DNA of 64,000 bases, taken from contig NC_056001.1 of assembly GCF_018446385.1 (NCBI RefSeq), forward strand, positions 106,432,436 to 106,496,435, read 5' to 3'. Below the pieces are notes generated by a model. The model saw only the letters and a list, made by a program, of their open reading frames with translations. It was not told the origin of the DNA and did not search any database. The translations under genes were made by a program, and so were the position numbers. This document shows positions 24,503-35,555 of the stretch, in pieces (within the stretch, counting starts at the first letter, position 1; the number at the start of each line of letters is the position of its first letter). The stretch is from Zingiber officinale (taxonomy: Eukaryota > Streptophyta > Magnoliopsida > Zingiberales > Zingiberaceae).

Positions 24503-27500
24503 ATCTCCCACTTATACTAAAAGACTAAGCTGCCATATCTGCTACCATACATCTGATTCCCAACCCTTCAACATGCCCATCAAAAGCTCTTGCCTTAAGG
24601 ACCTTAGTGAAAGGATCTATAGATCATCACCTGATGCAATCTAGGCGGCAACAACTTCTCCTCGTTTATACGATTTCTCGTATTGGGTGGTACTTGCGCT
24701 CTATTATGTTTACTTGCCTTATAGACTTATGGTTTCTTCGAGTTTGCTACTGCACCAATATCATTACAATAAATTGTAATAATCTTTGGACAAACCAGAA
24801 ATCATATCTAAGTCTATCTTGAGCTTATTGAGTCATTCAGCTTTTATGGCTACCTCAGAGGCTTGCCATATACTAAACTTCTATGGTAGAGTCCAGAAAA
24901 ACACCTATGTTTATCACTCTTCTATAGTTATGACTTTACCTCCTAAAGTAAACACAAAACCCCGAGGTTGACTTACTATTGTCCCTTTCCGATTGGATGT
25001 TAAAATCCATGCAACCCACAGGAAACAAATTATCTGCCTTATAAGCTAGCATATAATCTCTAGTGCCTCTAAGGTACTTCAATATATGCTTTACCGCAGA
25101 TCAATGTCCTTGTCCAGAGTTGCTTTGATATCTACTAACTATGCCCACGGCAAAATAGATATCCAGTCTCGTACACAGCATTTCATACATTAGGCTTCCC
25201 ATAGCCGAATCATAAGGAACTACCTTCATGTCCTTTATCTCCTTTGATGTCTACGGAGACATTTCTTTAGATAAAGTTACTCCATGCTAAAAATGTAAGA
25301 AACCTTTCTTGGAGTTTTGCATGCTTAAAACGAGCAAGGATTTTTTTCGATATATGAAGCTTGGGATAAGTAAAATATTCTTTTCTTGCGATCCCTTATT
25401 ACTTTGATCTCAAAAATATATACATTCTCCCAAGTCCTTTATATCGAATTATTTGGACAACCATACCCTTACTTCTGACAACATTTTGATATTGTTTCCA
25501 ACTACCAAAAATGTTATCTACGTATAGTACAAGAAATATCACCACGTTTCCATCACACCTTTTGTATACACAAGACTTATCCGTTTACTCAATAAATCCA
25601 AAGGTCTGGATTACTTTGATAAATCGGATGTTCCAAGACCTTGATGCTTTGCTTCAGTCCATAGACTGATTGAGCTTGCACATAAGATGTTCTTTGTCCT
25701 TTGCAATGAACCCTTCTGGTTACTTTATATGGATGCTTTCTTCAAGACTTCCATAAAGGAATGCTGTCTTGATATCCACTTGCCAAATAGATAAAAGAAT
25801 CTGGATAGACTTAAGCATAGCTACCAGTGAAAAAGTTTCCTTTTTCATCAAGTCTTGCTTTGAAAGTTTCCACCTTCCTGTTTATCCATCTTTTCCTATT
25901 GTAGACATATTTTCACCCAATGGATTTTACACCATCTGGTGGTTCTACAAGCTTCCAGATTTGATTAGAATACTTATATTCTAATTCTGTATTCATTGCT
26001 CTTTGCCAAGATGCTGCATCTTTATTTTGGAGTGCTTCATCATATTTCCGGGATCAGACTCATGTTCATTTGGGATCAAGTCCAAAAACTTTCCCAAAAC
26101 ATGAATCCTTTTGGTTGTTTGACAACCCTCCCACTACGATGATGTACTATCTATAATTGTGTATCAATTGTGATACGTGTTGCAGTTTCTTGTGATATTT
26201 CATCTTGTACAGTTGGTACTAGATTAGACATGTCCTTTATAATTTCTTTAAGAACAAATTTACTTATGGGCTTGTGGTTTATTACATAGTCCTTTTCTAA
26301 AAACGATCATTGATGCTAACAATGACCTTCTGATTTTTAAGACTATAAACCTACTTTCATTTCTCTAGGATAACTTACAAACAAGTGAATTCCTGTCCAA
26401 CTTATCATTGTCTCTCTTCATCATATGTGCTGGACTACCCGAATCTGAATATGCTTCAAAATAAGCTTATGCCTATTTAGCAATTCTATATGAGTAGAAA
26501 GTTCTGACTTTGGAAGGTACTATGTTCACTTCTATTTCCAGAGTATATCCTTAAAATGAATTTGGTAATTTTCCAAATAACTCATCATTAATCTACTTAT
26601 TTCCATAAGAGTCCTATACCTTCCTTTTTCTACACCATTCTGTAGGGGTGTACCAGGTGCTGTTAGTTTGGATTGAATCCCTACTTTTGATAAGTGACTC
26701 CTAAATTCTCCCAAGAGGTACTTGCCACTACGATCTCACCGTATTGTCTTGATACTTTTACTTTGACGTTTCTCCGCATCAGGCTTGTACTCTTTGAACT
26801 AATCAAAGTACTTAGTCTTGCGGCACATTAAGTAAATGTATTTGTATCTTGAATAGTTATCTATAAAATAGATGAAATATTCGATACTACCTCTTGCCTG
26901 GATAGTCATAGGATCACACAAATCAGAATGAACCAATTCCAACATATCTTTGGCTCCATACCCCTTAGACTTAAAAGCTTCTTGGTTATTTTTCCTTCCA
27001 AGTAAGACTCGCAGGTTGGAAAGATTTCCACTACTAATGAACCCAAAAGTTCATCAGCTACCAATGAATCCTACTTAAGTTAATATAACCTAGCTTTAGA
27101 TGCCAAAGATATAATTGGTTCATTTCCGAAGGTTGCTTTCTCTTAAAGTTAGAAGATGTGTTACTAATTTTCATTTGTTGCATCGTGGGAGTTATTGGAT
27201 TATAATTTGTCAACCAACATACTAGAATAGATAACTTCCCTATTTTTCTTGATAACAACTTTGTTATCAAAATAGACACAATATCTATTCTATAATAGTT
27301 TAGAAACTGAAATCAGGTTCTTTCTAAACTTAGTATGTAAAGACAATTTCTAATAATCCATATTTTATTCCTATTAGAGAATAAACCTCTCCCACTGCAA
27401 CAGCTGCTATTTTTGCAGTAGTGCCCATGTGGACGGTGTTTTAATTTTTATTTAGTTATCGGGTTTCCTGGAACCCTACAATGAATTGCAGACATGATTA

Positions 27501-27779
27501 ATGACATCTGTATCTACACTCCAGGTTTTGGTAGATAACATCACTAGACATGTTTCAACTAATGAATTAAATACACCTATATTGTTATTAGTTCTAAGAG
27601 GACAGTCTACCTTAATGTCCAAGTCCTATTTCCAATCATTTCAATTGGGACTACTAAGTCTTTTCTATAGTATAACAACTAGGGAATTGACAAACATTTT
27701 AAATCCTAAGAATCACAAAAATATTTGGTCAAGATCAACTCCTTAAAATCCCCATGAATTTTGTATGCCACGATAGTGA
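24503..27779 (-). pseudogene. Decayed copia family A pol, nested, 5' end missing
   Basis: Minus-strand remnant in the order, from high to low coordinate, protease traces (about 27,540-27,360), GAG-pre-integrase (27,279-27,058, LYLWHLKLGYINLSRI), integrase end (26,714-26,532, TPLQNGVEKGRYRTL), RT (about 25,960-25,480) and RNase H (about 25,000-24,540). Many stops break it. Homology to the 4.7-7.97 kb copy ends at about 27,779 in the GTATGCCACGATAGTG motif. The 5' LTR and leader are lost and gypsy 3' sequence follows directly. Confidence 0.8.
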
Positions 27780-28100
27780 AGACCCTCGAGCGGCGACATT
27801 AAACTCTAGTTTTGGACCGACGACTATAAACCCTCTGGCTTGAAGACCGTCAAGCGGCGACATTAAACTCTAGAGTCGGACCGACGACTATAAACCCCCC
27901 CCCCCCCCGGCTTGATGACCGTCGAGCGGCGACGTTAAACTCCAGAATTGGACCGACGACTATAAACCCCCCGAACGGGACAGCGTCGCGCAGATAGACT
28001 GAGGCCCAGCATCTAGGGTCGATGATCAACAAGCCTTGATCCTAAGGACAGGGAGAAAACAATGGCGTGCGCTTACCAACGTCGATCAACGAAAAACTAA
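27780..28100. repeat. Tandem repeats in the 3' region of the gypsy element
   Basis: Three units of about 65-72 bp (from 27,780, 27,846 and 27,917), each with GACCGTCGAGCGGCGAC, then TTAAACTC and GGACCGACGACTATAAAC. The second unit carries a run of 14 cytosines (27,895-27,908). Such repeats upstream of the antisense ORF region are usual in Tat/Retand elements. Confidence 0.75.
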
Positions 28101-28440
28101 CGGAAGTTCCATGTGGAATGAAGATCGTTAGACCGAGCGGCGCAGTCGAGAAAGACACTTCTAACAAAAAAACTAACGGAAGTTCCATACGGAATGAAGG
28201 TTGTTTCACCGAGCGAGGAAGTTAAGAAATTACATGCGGAAAAAAGGTCGATCGACCGGTCGGCACAGTTACAAGGAGCACTCAAACGAAAGGCTAACAT
28301 AGCAAAAGTTGGCATTCCAAAGTTACATTTAAAAGTTCGCCGACCGGGGGCAAAGTTACAGATGTAATTCATTAGAATTAAGGTTAGCCGATCGGGAGAA
28401 TTGCAGAAAATACTTCATTTAAGGTAATCGAAAACATGCT
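28101..28440. other. Non-coding 3' region of the gypsy element
   Basis: Degenerate copies of AACTAACGGAAGTTCCAT followed by GGAATGAAGRTCGTT (about 28,095-28,200) and gypsy-type sequence containing CGACCGGNGGCA-like boxes. No gene is seen. Confidence 0.5.
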
Positions 28441-29873
28441 TCGGAATGGTGGTGAGAAGCGCCGCATGCTCCGTAGCAGGGATGACCACGGATTCGGGAA
28501 GCTGACCCTTGGACTTCAGATAGTCCACCGTGGCGGTGATGGCCAACTCGAAGGCGATGACCATCCGGTCGCAAACCTTCTCCACAAATTCCGCGAGCGG
28601 ATGTAGTTTTGCCTCAAGGTGGCGACGCAGTCTGGTTCTGCCTCTTGGTACTCCTTGAAGGCGGCACGGGAAGCATCAAGAGCCTCCTATAAGGCCTTCA
28701 AATCGTTCTTGAGTTTAGTCACCTCCTCCGAGTAGCCTTTCTGCTCTCCTTCTAGTAGCTCGGCCATCTCTTTCACACGCTACTCCAGAGCTCGGGCTTC
28801 CACATTCTTTTTATCTAGATCAGCGATAGCAGTGTTCTTCCGAGTGGTGGCGAGCTCAATCTTGCGGTCATAAGTTTTGACCTGCTTGTCAAGCTGGTCC
28901 AGCATGTATGCCTGGTCGGCCGTCTTCTTCCTCTCGGCCTCCAGCAGGCCCTTGGTCTTTGCGAGCTCCTTCTGCAGCTCGGCATATGAAAAGCCTTAAG
29001 AAGAAGATGGGCTGCCCGGACCCTTCAGTCTCTTCAACTCCTCCTCCACTAAGGCCAAGCGGCTGGCGACGATAATGTCTTCCACCCATCTCTGAAATGC
29101 ACAGAAATGTTAAAATGCCGACCGGAAAGACTACATAAAAGAGCAGGAGTGAAGCTTACCCCTGTAGCTTGCTGCATGCGGCCGTCAGCCAGTTTGTCAA
29201 GTGGTATCATAGCTACGCGGGCGTCCACCCACATCTCAGCAAGGGGCCCCTTGATAGTGATCATGTGTTCAGGAGCCGTCGGCAGATCTGACTCAGCCAT
29301 AAACGCCTCGGTGGGGAGGTGCAGGGTGGCCCTAATAGTGCGGCGCCGCCCCGGAGTCGTGTGAGCGAACGCCGAAGGATCGGAGGTCGGGCTGGACATT
29401 GTGGACAGAATGCCTAAGCGGCGGACTCGGTGGGGTACAGGAGGAAGGGAGCTGACCGGTACCACTTCGATGGGGGCCGCAGGCGGATCCAGTTGGGAGG
29501 GGGTCCGGTCGGAGGAGAGCGCCTTGACCGATGGCGCTTTGCCGCGTGGAGATGTGGTGCCCATCCGCTCGGACGCTTGCACTGCGGAGGTGGCCGAACG
29601 GAGGGGAACCTCCACCCGGCGTCGCTTCTGATTGAGGGGAAGTTCGTCGTCCGGCTCCGAGTCATCCTCCCGAACGGAAGGGCCCTTGCTGGAAGTTGCA
29701 CCACCAGTCGCCTCCGCGGGCGAAGCCTGAGCGGCCGACTCCCCTGCATTTGTCGCGCTCTCACCCTCGTGAGAGCCGACCGGAGCGATGCCCAACTGCT
29801 CCATTTCCTTGGCCGTTGTCGCCTCGAGCGCGGCCGCTTTCTTCTTCAAGATCCTGAACAACACGGACTCCAT
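28441..29873 (-). CDS. Antisense ORF of the Tat/Retand element, C-terminal coiled-coil part
   Basis: Minus strand. An open frame of 274 codons (29,873-29,049) starts MESVLFRILKKKAAALEATT, passes through an acidic/Ser-Pro-rich middle with a basic KRRRVE patch, and ends near a splice-like junction. The strand then keeps coding-like heptads to about 28,441 (for example KGLLEAERKKTADQAYML, ALEWRVKEMAELLEGEQ), interrupted by single stops near 28,995 and 28,690. Antisense ORFs with coiled coils between pol and the 3' LTR are described for Retand-like Tat elements. The role is unknown and it is not a host gene. Confidence 0.7.
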
Positions 29874-30092
29874 TACGATGTTCGCTGCAAGAAAAAAAAG
29901 AAGAAAATCAGTTAGAACTCAAGGCAAATGCACAAGTAAATTTCTTACCAAAGTTGCTCGGGAGGGGGGTCCAGCTTGGACTCAAACCGAATATATACAT
30001 CACTCCTTCAGGTAGGAGCTTGTTGATGTCGAGCTTCAGACCGGCTAGCATATTCGCTGCTTAGAGGTAGTCCGGTCGGGTTTTATACTTCT

Positions 30093-30989
30093 TCAGCTCG
30101 AGAGAGATGGGCGGTCCGACCTGCCATTTGGTCCGGAAAGGAAGCCGACCGGGGATACGAAGAAAAAAGTAGTTCTCTTTCCAATGTTTGTTGGAAGAGG
30201 GCAATTTATCAAAAAAGACCAAACCAGGCTGAGCCTGAAATAGATAAGTGTCCGGCTCAGACTGCTTGGAATAATAAAAATAATAGAAAACTTCCGGGCG
30301 GAGGGGAATGTTGTGTACTTAAATAAGACCACAACTCCGCACAGAAGGTGAAAAGTGTTGGGAACCAATTGGGCGAGCGGAATGCCAAAGAAGTTGCAAA
30401 CTTCAACGATGAAGGGGTGGAGGGGAAACCGCAGACCGGCTACGAATTGGTCACGGAAAAGACAAAAGGCGCCGCGCGGAGGTTTGTGCGGCCGAGCGGA
30501 AGGTGAAGGTAAAATCAGTTCGAAATCTGAAGGAATATCAAAAGCGTTTAGCAGGCTCTCGACATCGCGTCTATCGAACCGCGACTCCATGGTGGTATAC
30601 CATGGGCCGAGAGCGAGGTCCGCGGGCTGAGAAGAGCCTGCCATCGCCGGAATAACGGAGGAGGCAAAAGTCAAAAGGAAAAGCAAAGGCGCGAGCGAGA
30701 AGATGAGTGAGACAGTACCCGAAAGGCAAGAACGCGGCCAAGAACGAAAACACGGGAACCAACGAGAGAAAGGCAGAAGAACCTTACAGAAAAGATAATT
30801 GAAGGAAGAGGGCGAGGGGTCGCCGGAATGCCGGGGAATAAGATCACCGGAGCGAGGAGTGCAAGGAGAGGCTTCTGAGCACGCAAAGACAAAGATGCGG
30901 CGGTGGAAGGCGGCGAAAGCCTTATAAGGGTGGACTCGATCCGCCCAAGCCGTCGGATGCAGGTCACATAACCCGAGGCCTGCATCCAA
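30093..30989 (-). CDS. Antisense ORF of the Tat/Retand element, putative gypsy-type transposon domain
   Basis: A 298-codon open frame. The conserved part begins near residue 115 with MAGSSQPADLALGPWY, then an LRFPLHPFIVEVCNFFGIPL block typical of the plant 'putative gypsy type transposon' domain (Transposase_28-like, by recognition). The N-terminal 110 residues are Ser/Pro-rich and may not be translated. After about residue 225 the frame departs from the family pattern, suggesting an intron or frameshift before the 29,873 frame. It lies antisense to the element's gag. Confidence 0.65.
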   Translation of the reverse strand: MDAGLGLCDLHPTAWADRVHPYKAFAAFHRRIFVFACSEASPCTPRSGDLIPRHSGDPSPSSFNYLFCKVLLPFSRWFPCFRSWPRSCLSGTVSLIFSLAPLLFLLTFASSVIPAMAGSSQPADLALGPWYTTMESRFDRRDVESLLNAFDIPSDFELILPSPSARPHKPPRGAFCLFRDQFVAGLRFPLHPFIVEVCNFFGIPLAQLVPNTFHLLCGVVVLFKYTTFPSARKFSIIFIIPSSLSRTLIYFRLSLVWSFLINCPLPTNIGKRTTFFFVSPVGFLSGPNGRSDRPSLSS

Positions 30990-31350
30990 CCGTCCATTTC
31001 AAACCGACGGACGTCGCATCGGGCGTAAGGCGGCGGTCGTACAATGACGTCGACAGTGCCACGTGGCACTCGGTCAGAGGAAGACATTTAATGAGATCCA
31101 TCACGAGGCAAAACTCGCGTGCTCAACCATAAGGGCGGAGATTTGCACGCATTCCGAGAAGATCCCGAGGACATCATCACAGGCCAGTGGGGCAGCCCTC
31201 GGCAATTAGCCAACCGACTCTATTCGACCCCATAGGGGCCGAGCGGAGGTACACTTTCGGGAGTGGCGGGTCGGCTATTGCTCGGCCAAACTCATAGTCC
31301 AGACAGTCAGACTTAGCGCCTCTTTCGACTAGACTTGAGGGGGAGGCATG
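30990..31350 (+). other. Gypsy 3' untranslated region and polypurine tract
   Basis: No gene. It ends with TTGAGGGGGAGGCA (31,335-31,349), a plus-strand purine tract immediately before the 3' LTR, which confirms the element's plus orientation. Confidence 0.75.
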
Positions 31351-32179
31351 TGATCCGGCGGTAAGGACGGGGGATCACTCGTTGGCGGGAGGTCAATGGT
31401 CAAGAGGGTCAATCCCAAGGTCGTGCCGAGCGGCCAGAGGTCGTGCCGAGCGGAGTGGCGGGCCGACCGAGCATCCGGCCGACCGGACATCTGGCCAAGG
31501 ATCTCCCGGACCGGACGAAAGACAGCCCGACCAGGGGTCGGGTTTCCGATTCTCAAGGTAAAAGGGTATATGGGCCGGGCGGACAGGCCGCTCGGCCGAG
31601 CCGCAGGACAATAAGACGCAATTATATCCAAGCACATGAGCAGGGCTTCCCAGAGGCCATGAGCGCCGAGCGGCTAGTCCGCTCGGCCCAGGAACAAGTA
31701 AGAGCGCTAGGAGACAAAAAGGACAATTGGTAACTTCGTCCTCGAGACACCTGCCGCCGACAAACAGCATGGTTGGCGGCCGGAGCGGACAGAGTATCGT
31801 ACGGTGGAAGCTTCCGCCGTCACATCCGGGATATGCTCGGACGATTGCGGAATGGCGTCAGGTATGCTTTTCTGACACGACCTACTGAGGTATGTTTGGG
31901 GAAGCGTGTACGCATCAAAAAGCGTGCCCACGCCTCCCAGGGGTCCTATATAAGGACCCCCAGACTTCGATGGAGGTATGCAATTCTCATCATTGTAGCC
32001 ACAGTAGCGTTGTCTTGCTCTTCTTTTTCTGCACTGTTTGACTTGAGCGTCGGAGGGTCGTCGCCGGGAAACCCCTCCCGGCTCGGCTTCTTTGCAGGTT
32101 CACCGGAGACCCACATCACCAGTCGAAGACAGCGGATAGTGTCCCCAGTGTCCATCGACTCAGCGCTTGGACAAGATCA
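31351..32179 (+). repeat. 3' LTR of the Tat/Retand-type element
   Basis: 829 bp, TGATCCGG...AGATCA, matching the 5' LTR with scattered substitutions and small indels. The TATA region GGGTCCTATATAAGGACCC is conserved at 31,940-31,958. Directly followed by the target duplication TAGCT and then left-arm sequence CATAATTTCTTCTTCTCC, which is uninterrupted in the right arm. Confidence 0.88.
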
Positions 32180-32572
32180 TAGCTCATAATTTCTTCTTCT
32201 CCTTCCTCCTTTGTGCGGGTGAATGGTGTATTTTCTTCTTGGTTAGTTAAACTTGTAATGGATAATTCTTTGCAATAAGGTTATGAGTTTTTATTGTAAA
32301 AAAATGGTTATGATTATTAACATTTAGACATAAACCTATCATCATCAAAGTTGGGTGATAAATTATCAGTTTGATATAAATTTTTAAAGTATATAAATTA
32401 ATTTGCAAGGCAAAGAAGCTATGAAGAGACCTAATAAGATTATGTTAATTATTGTTGGTGGACGAATTAATCGCGTGATGTAAGCACTAGAATGCGCCGT
32501 ACCGATCCGCCGTACAAATTAGAAAATGAACCACGGCTAGTGATTAAACATTTCTCAATTTTTATTTTTTTT
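32180..32572. other. Left-arm intergenic DNA, no gene
   Basis: AT-rich sequence matching inverted 57,250-57,615 with about 4 % differences by eye, including an 8 bp insertion (CGATCCGC near 32,503). No coding or RNA signature seen. Confidence 0.7.
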
Positions 32573-33280
32573 ACGCCAATTTACCAAAGGTGCGCATGAA
32601 AATTTAAATTTATCAAAAGACATACACTACTTTGGTATTTATCAAAGAGCGCACTTTTATAAAAATATTTCCTATTTTACCCTCCTGATAATTTGATTTT
32701 TTCTACTGTTTTTCTTTTCTTCACCATATTTCTCTCTCTTCTCTCTCTTCTATGTCGGCAGAAGATAGAAATAACATTAGTCAATTTTTAATCATATTTT
32801 AATACATTTGAAGAAGTCAAAATAAATAATGGACATCATATTTGAACTCCTTGTAATTTTAGAAATCCATAGAAATTGAAATGAGTGCAATCGGAGCTCT
32901 CTAGGTCCATCAGTGGATTTTGACCGAAACCCACTGATCGACCTAAAAAGCTCCGATTGCACTCATTTTAGTTCCTGTGGATTTCTAAAATTGTAAGGAG
33001 TCCAAATTTGATGTCCATTATTTATTTTGACTTCTTCAAATATATTAAAATGTGATTAAAAATTGACTAATGTTAATTCTATCTTCTGCCGACAGAGAAG
33101 AGAAAGAAGAGAGAGAAATATAGTGAAGAAAAGAAAAATAATAGAAAAAGTTAAATTATCATGAAGATAAAATAAGAAATACTTAAAAAAAAAACGTACA
33201 TTTTTTTTTTAATAAATACTAAATAATATGTATCTTTTGATAAATTTAAATTTTCACACGTGTGCCCTTTGATTTGTCGT
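32573..33280. mobile_element. Foldback MITE, left arm only
   Basis: About 710 bp long hairpin. The first half, from GCCAATTTACCAAAGGTGCG, is mirrored by the second half, ending in GTGTGCCCTTTGATTTGTCG. The loop is near 32,915-32,930, around paired CCATCAGTGGATTTTG / CCCACTGATCGACC sequences. The matching right-arm position (about 57,225) has only an uninterrupted A/T run, so it is an insertion specific to the left arm. The A/T-rich flank hides the exact target duplication. Confidence 0.82.
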
Positions 33281-33344
33281 TTTTTAAAAATCTTTACCCA
33301 TTCAAAACAAAGAAGCTAAGAAACACGAGACCATAACACAGGAA

Positions 33345-33562
33345 CTATCGTTGGACTTTTTCTCGTCAACGATGTGTATTTGTTTTGTAAAAAAAAATAA
33401 ATAAATAAAATAAGGTTTTTTAGTCAACGCAGAAATCCAGTCGCCAGAATCGTTGACGGACGTTGCAGCATGGAAAGCTCCTAAACGCCGGCGGAGGTTG
33501 TTTGGCAGCGCGCGCGGTGTCGCACGTGCTCCGCCATCGTGTCTTATTGACGCATCACTTCT
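33345..33562 (+). promoter_or_regulatory. Upstream duplicate of the diterpene synthase promoter (left)
   Basis: Parallels 35,205-35,422: TTTTCTCGTCAA, GTGTATTTGTTTTG, then GACGTTGCAGCATGGAAA, GGTTGTTTGGCA, the G-box GCACGTGC (CACGTG at 33,523-33,528) and TTGACGCAT with CACTTCT. It lacks the downstream TATA box and gene. The same duplicate exists in the right arm at 56,945-57,165. Confidence 0.8.
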
Positions 33563-34209
33563 GCCAATAGCGAGTAAACGGATAAATTTTTCTCAATTGA
33601 GTTAGGAATACTGATAACGTCAATTGCTTGGGATCAAATTTATCATTTCAGAATTAGTCAAGGTAAGTTATAAGCTAATACCTAATATTAATTATAATAT
33701 ATTTATAAAAAAAAATTTACATGAGACTTATAACTAATCCTTTGTTTTGAATAAAATGAGCAAAGTTCATTAATGAAAGAAAAAGAGAGGAGAAAAGAGA
33801 GATGTATTTATATTTTTCTTATTTGAAAGGGAGCGAAGAGTAATTAATAATAATATTTGTTATTTTGTTTTTGAGAAAAATAAGGATAATAAAAATTAAA
33901 TATATAAACTTATAAAATTATCTTTACTTTTGTTAAAGTTAGATCCATTACTTTAATGACCCTCCTAATGTCGGTCCCACGGATATGGAGGAAGGTATAT
34001 GCAGATACACAGGTCATAGGCGCATGATGGAGTAAACTCCAGGTTATCAGTTCATAAGAATCGACTCATAACTATTATGTTAGATATGTCATGCGTCCAC
34101 CGTCTGCATTATGTCTTGGGGAACCCTCACTTTTGTTAAAAACTTAAGCATTCAATAACCTAGTGTATCTTGCATATATTTATTAGTTAAGACTTACGCA
34201 CTTAAGCAA
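33563..34209. other. Left-arm intergenic DNA, no gene
   Basis: AT-rich. A segment at about 33,945-34,140 (with TCGGTCCCACGGATATGG) is absent from the right arm, where the position instead carries a 46 bp tandem duplication (56,293-56,384). No coding sequence seen. Confidence 0.6.
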
Positions 34210-34440
34210 TTATAATTTATTTGTTAAAGTTGACATCGACGTTGTCATTGAAGTATACGTCGGTGTCGAAGTCGGTGTTGGCATCAAAGTCCGCGTCGAC
34301 ATCGAAGTTAGTGTCGACATCAAAGTAAAAGTCGGCATCGACGTTGGTGTCGAAGTCAACATCAATGTTAAAGTCCATGTCGATGTCGAAGTCAGCATCA
34401 GCGTTGAAGTCAGCGTCGTCGTCGAAGTTGGCGTCGGGCC
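34210..34440. repeat. 18 bp minisatellite, left arm
   Basis: About 12 imperfect units of 18 bp (minus strand GACGCCAACTTCGACNNN-like). On the minus strand it reads as acidic six-residue repeats of the form F-D-x-D/N-x-D. The frame stays open because the unit length is a multiple of three. The counterpart is at 55,987-56,220 in the right arm. Confidence 0.8.
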
Positions 34441-35204
34441 ACCTGTCATTCTCCTTCCCTACCCTTCTCTCCCCTTCCCTCACCTCGTCCCAAACAGTGC
34501 GTATGTATTTTCTTGATTTATTCTAGTGACTAGTGGAAAACTTTTATAGAGTCAGGTCGATCACCCAGGCTTGACGTTAGCGAGTAATCAATTTTTAATA
34601 CCTAATATCAAATAAAATAGAAAAAAAATCAAATTAATGAGGGATCCAAGCGGTTAAGCATGTTAATAAGTCTAGAAAAGGAAAATCAAATTGTATTATA
34701 TAAATTCTTTGTTAATTAGATGCATTTTTAGTTTAATATAATTAACTCAATATTATCCAATGCACATAAACACTCAAATAAGTTATAGTAGATTTTTTTC
34801 ATTAGTTTAATCACAGTGTACTTTTTCATTTGGTTATTTAAGTAATTTGTGAAAATATATCTAGAAAATATAAAATGTGAAATACTTTTCATAGGAAATA
34901 TTTTTAATGTATTTAGAAGAATTATTTGATAAATTATTATATTAAATAGATAAATAATTATGTAAAATGTCGTCAATGAATCACTAAAGTTGCAGAAGGA
35001 CAATTATATATTAAATAGCAATCAGTTCATAAAATTGATAACTTATAGGAGATTCCTCCACCATCATTAGGTGAATAATTTTTCTCTCAAGTGCTTTAAA
35101 ACATCTTCTTTTTGAGTCCGAACCATCTTAATTAGTCAAAAATTAGTTTGACAACGAGTGTTTAAATTCAAAATTAGTCATCAATTCTTCTAATCATAGG
35201 AAAT
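34441..35204. repeat. Recurring block between the two promoter copies (left)
   Basis: 34,441-34,990 matches 17,900-18,415 directly and 55,130-55,710 inverted. It is followed by sequence shared only by the two arms (34,990-35,204). AT-rich, with no coding frame of interest. Confidence 0.7.
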
Positions 35205-35555
35205 CATTATTTTGACCTTTTCTCGTCAATAATATGTGTATTTGTTTTGAAAAAAGATATATAGAGAGAGAGAGAGGGAGAGAGCGCCTACATCGTTGAC
35301 CGACGTTGCAGCATGGAAATTACCTCGTCAACGCCGGCACTCTGCGGTTGTTTGGCACGGCGGTGAGTCGCACGTGCTCCCCCATCTCCCCCTGTTGACG
35401 CATTCACTTCTTCCAGTAGTCCAAGTTCAACGCCGCCACGCTGCTCTCTTCAGTTATAAAGAAGCTTGCTCGATCGTGTCATCGCAGCCAGTGAAAGCCA
35501 AAGACGAGCTCAAGTAGTTGACCTTACGAGGCAGAACAGAGAGAGATCAGAGATC
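35205..35555 (+). promoter_or_regulatory. Proximal promoter and 5' UTR of the left diterpene synthase gene
   Basis: TATA-like TATAAAG at 35,455-35,461, about 95 bp before the ATG. G-box CACGTG at 35,371-35,376. Several TTGAC W-box cores occur (for example in CGTTGACC near 35,295, TGTTGACGCA near 35,392, AGTTGACC near 35,516). A GA-rich microsatellite lies near 35,264-35,284. G-box and W-box elements suit bZIP and WRKY control of defence terpenoids; that link is inference. Confidence 0.6.

Larger units (their letters stand above)
20964..32179 (+). mobile_element. Ty3/gypsy Tat/Retand-type element lacking pol, with nested copia
   Basis: 5' LTR 20,964-21,814, PBS-like TTGGCGCCGTCTG, truncated gag, nested copia 22,099-27,779, tandem repeats, antisense ORFs, polypurine tract, 3' LTR 31,351-32,179. 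The flanking 5 bp are TAGCC (20,959-20,963) and TAGCT (32,180-32,184), a one-mismatch target duplication. The right arm has the unoccupied site at 57,616-57,620 (single TAGCC in the matching orientation). No protease, RT, RNase H or integrase remains. Confidence 0.9.

Noticed and set aside
29107-29915. Plus-strand open frames of 76-161 codons
   Set aside because: They overlap the longer minus-strand antisense ORF, which carries the recognisable composition and domain; these are shadows.
34217-34483. Acidic 88-codon repeat protein as a real gene
   Set aside because: The frame stays open only because the minisatellite unit is 18 bp. No conserved start context or flanking coding sequence.
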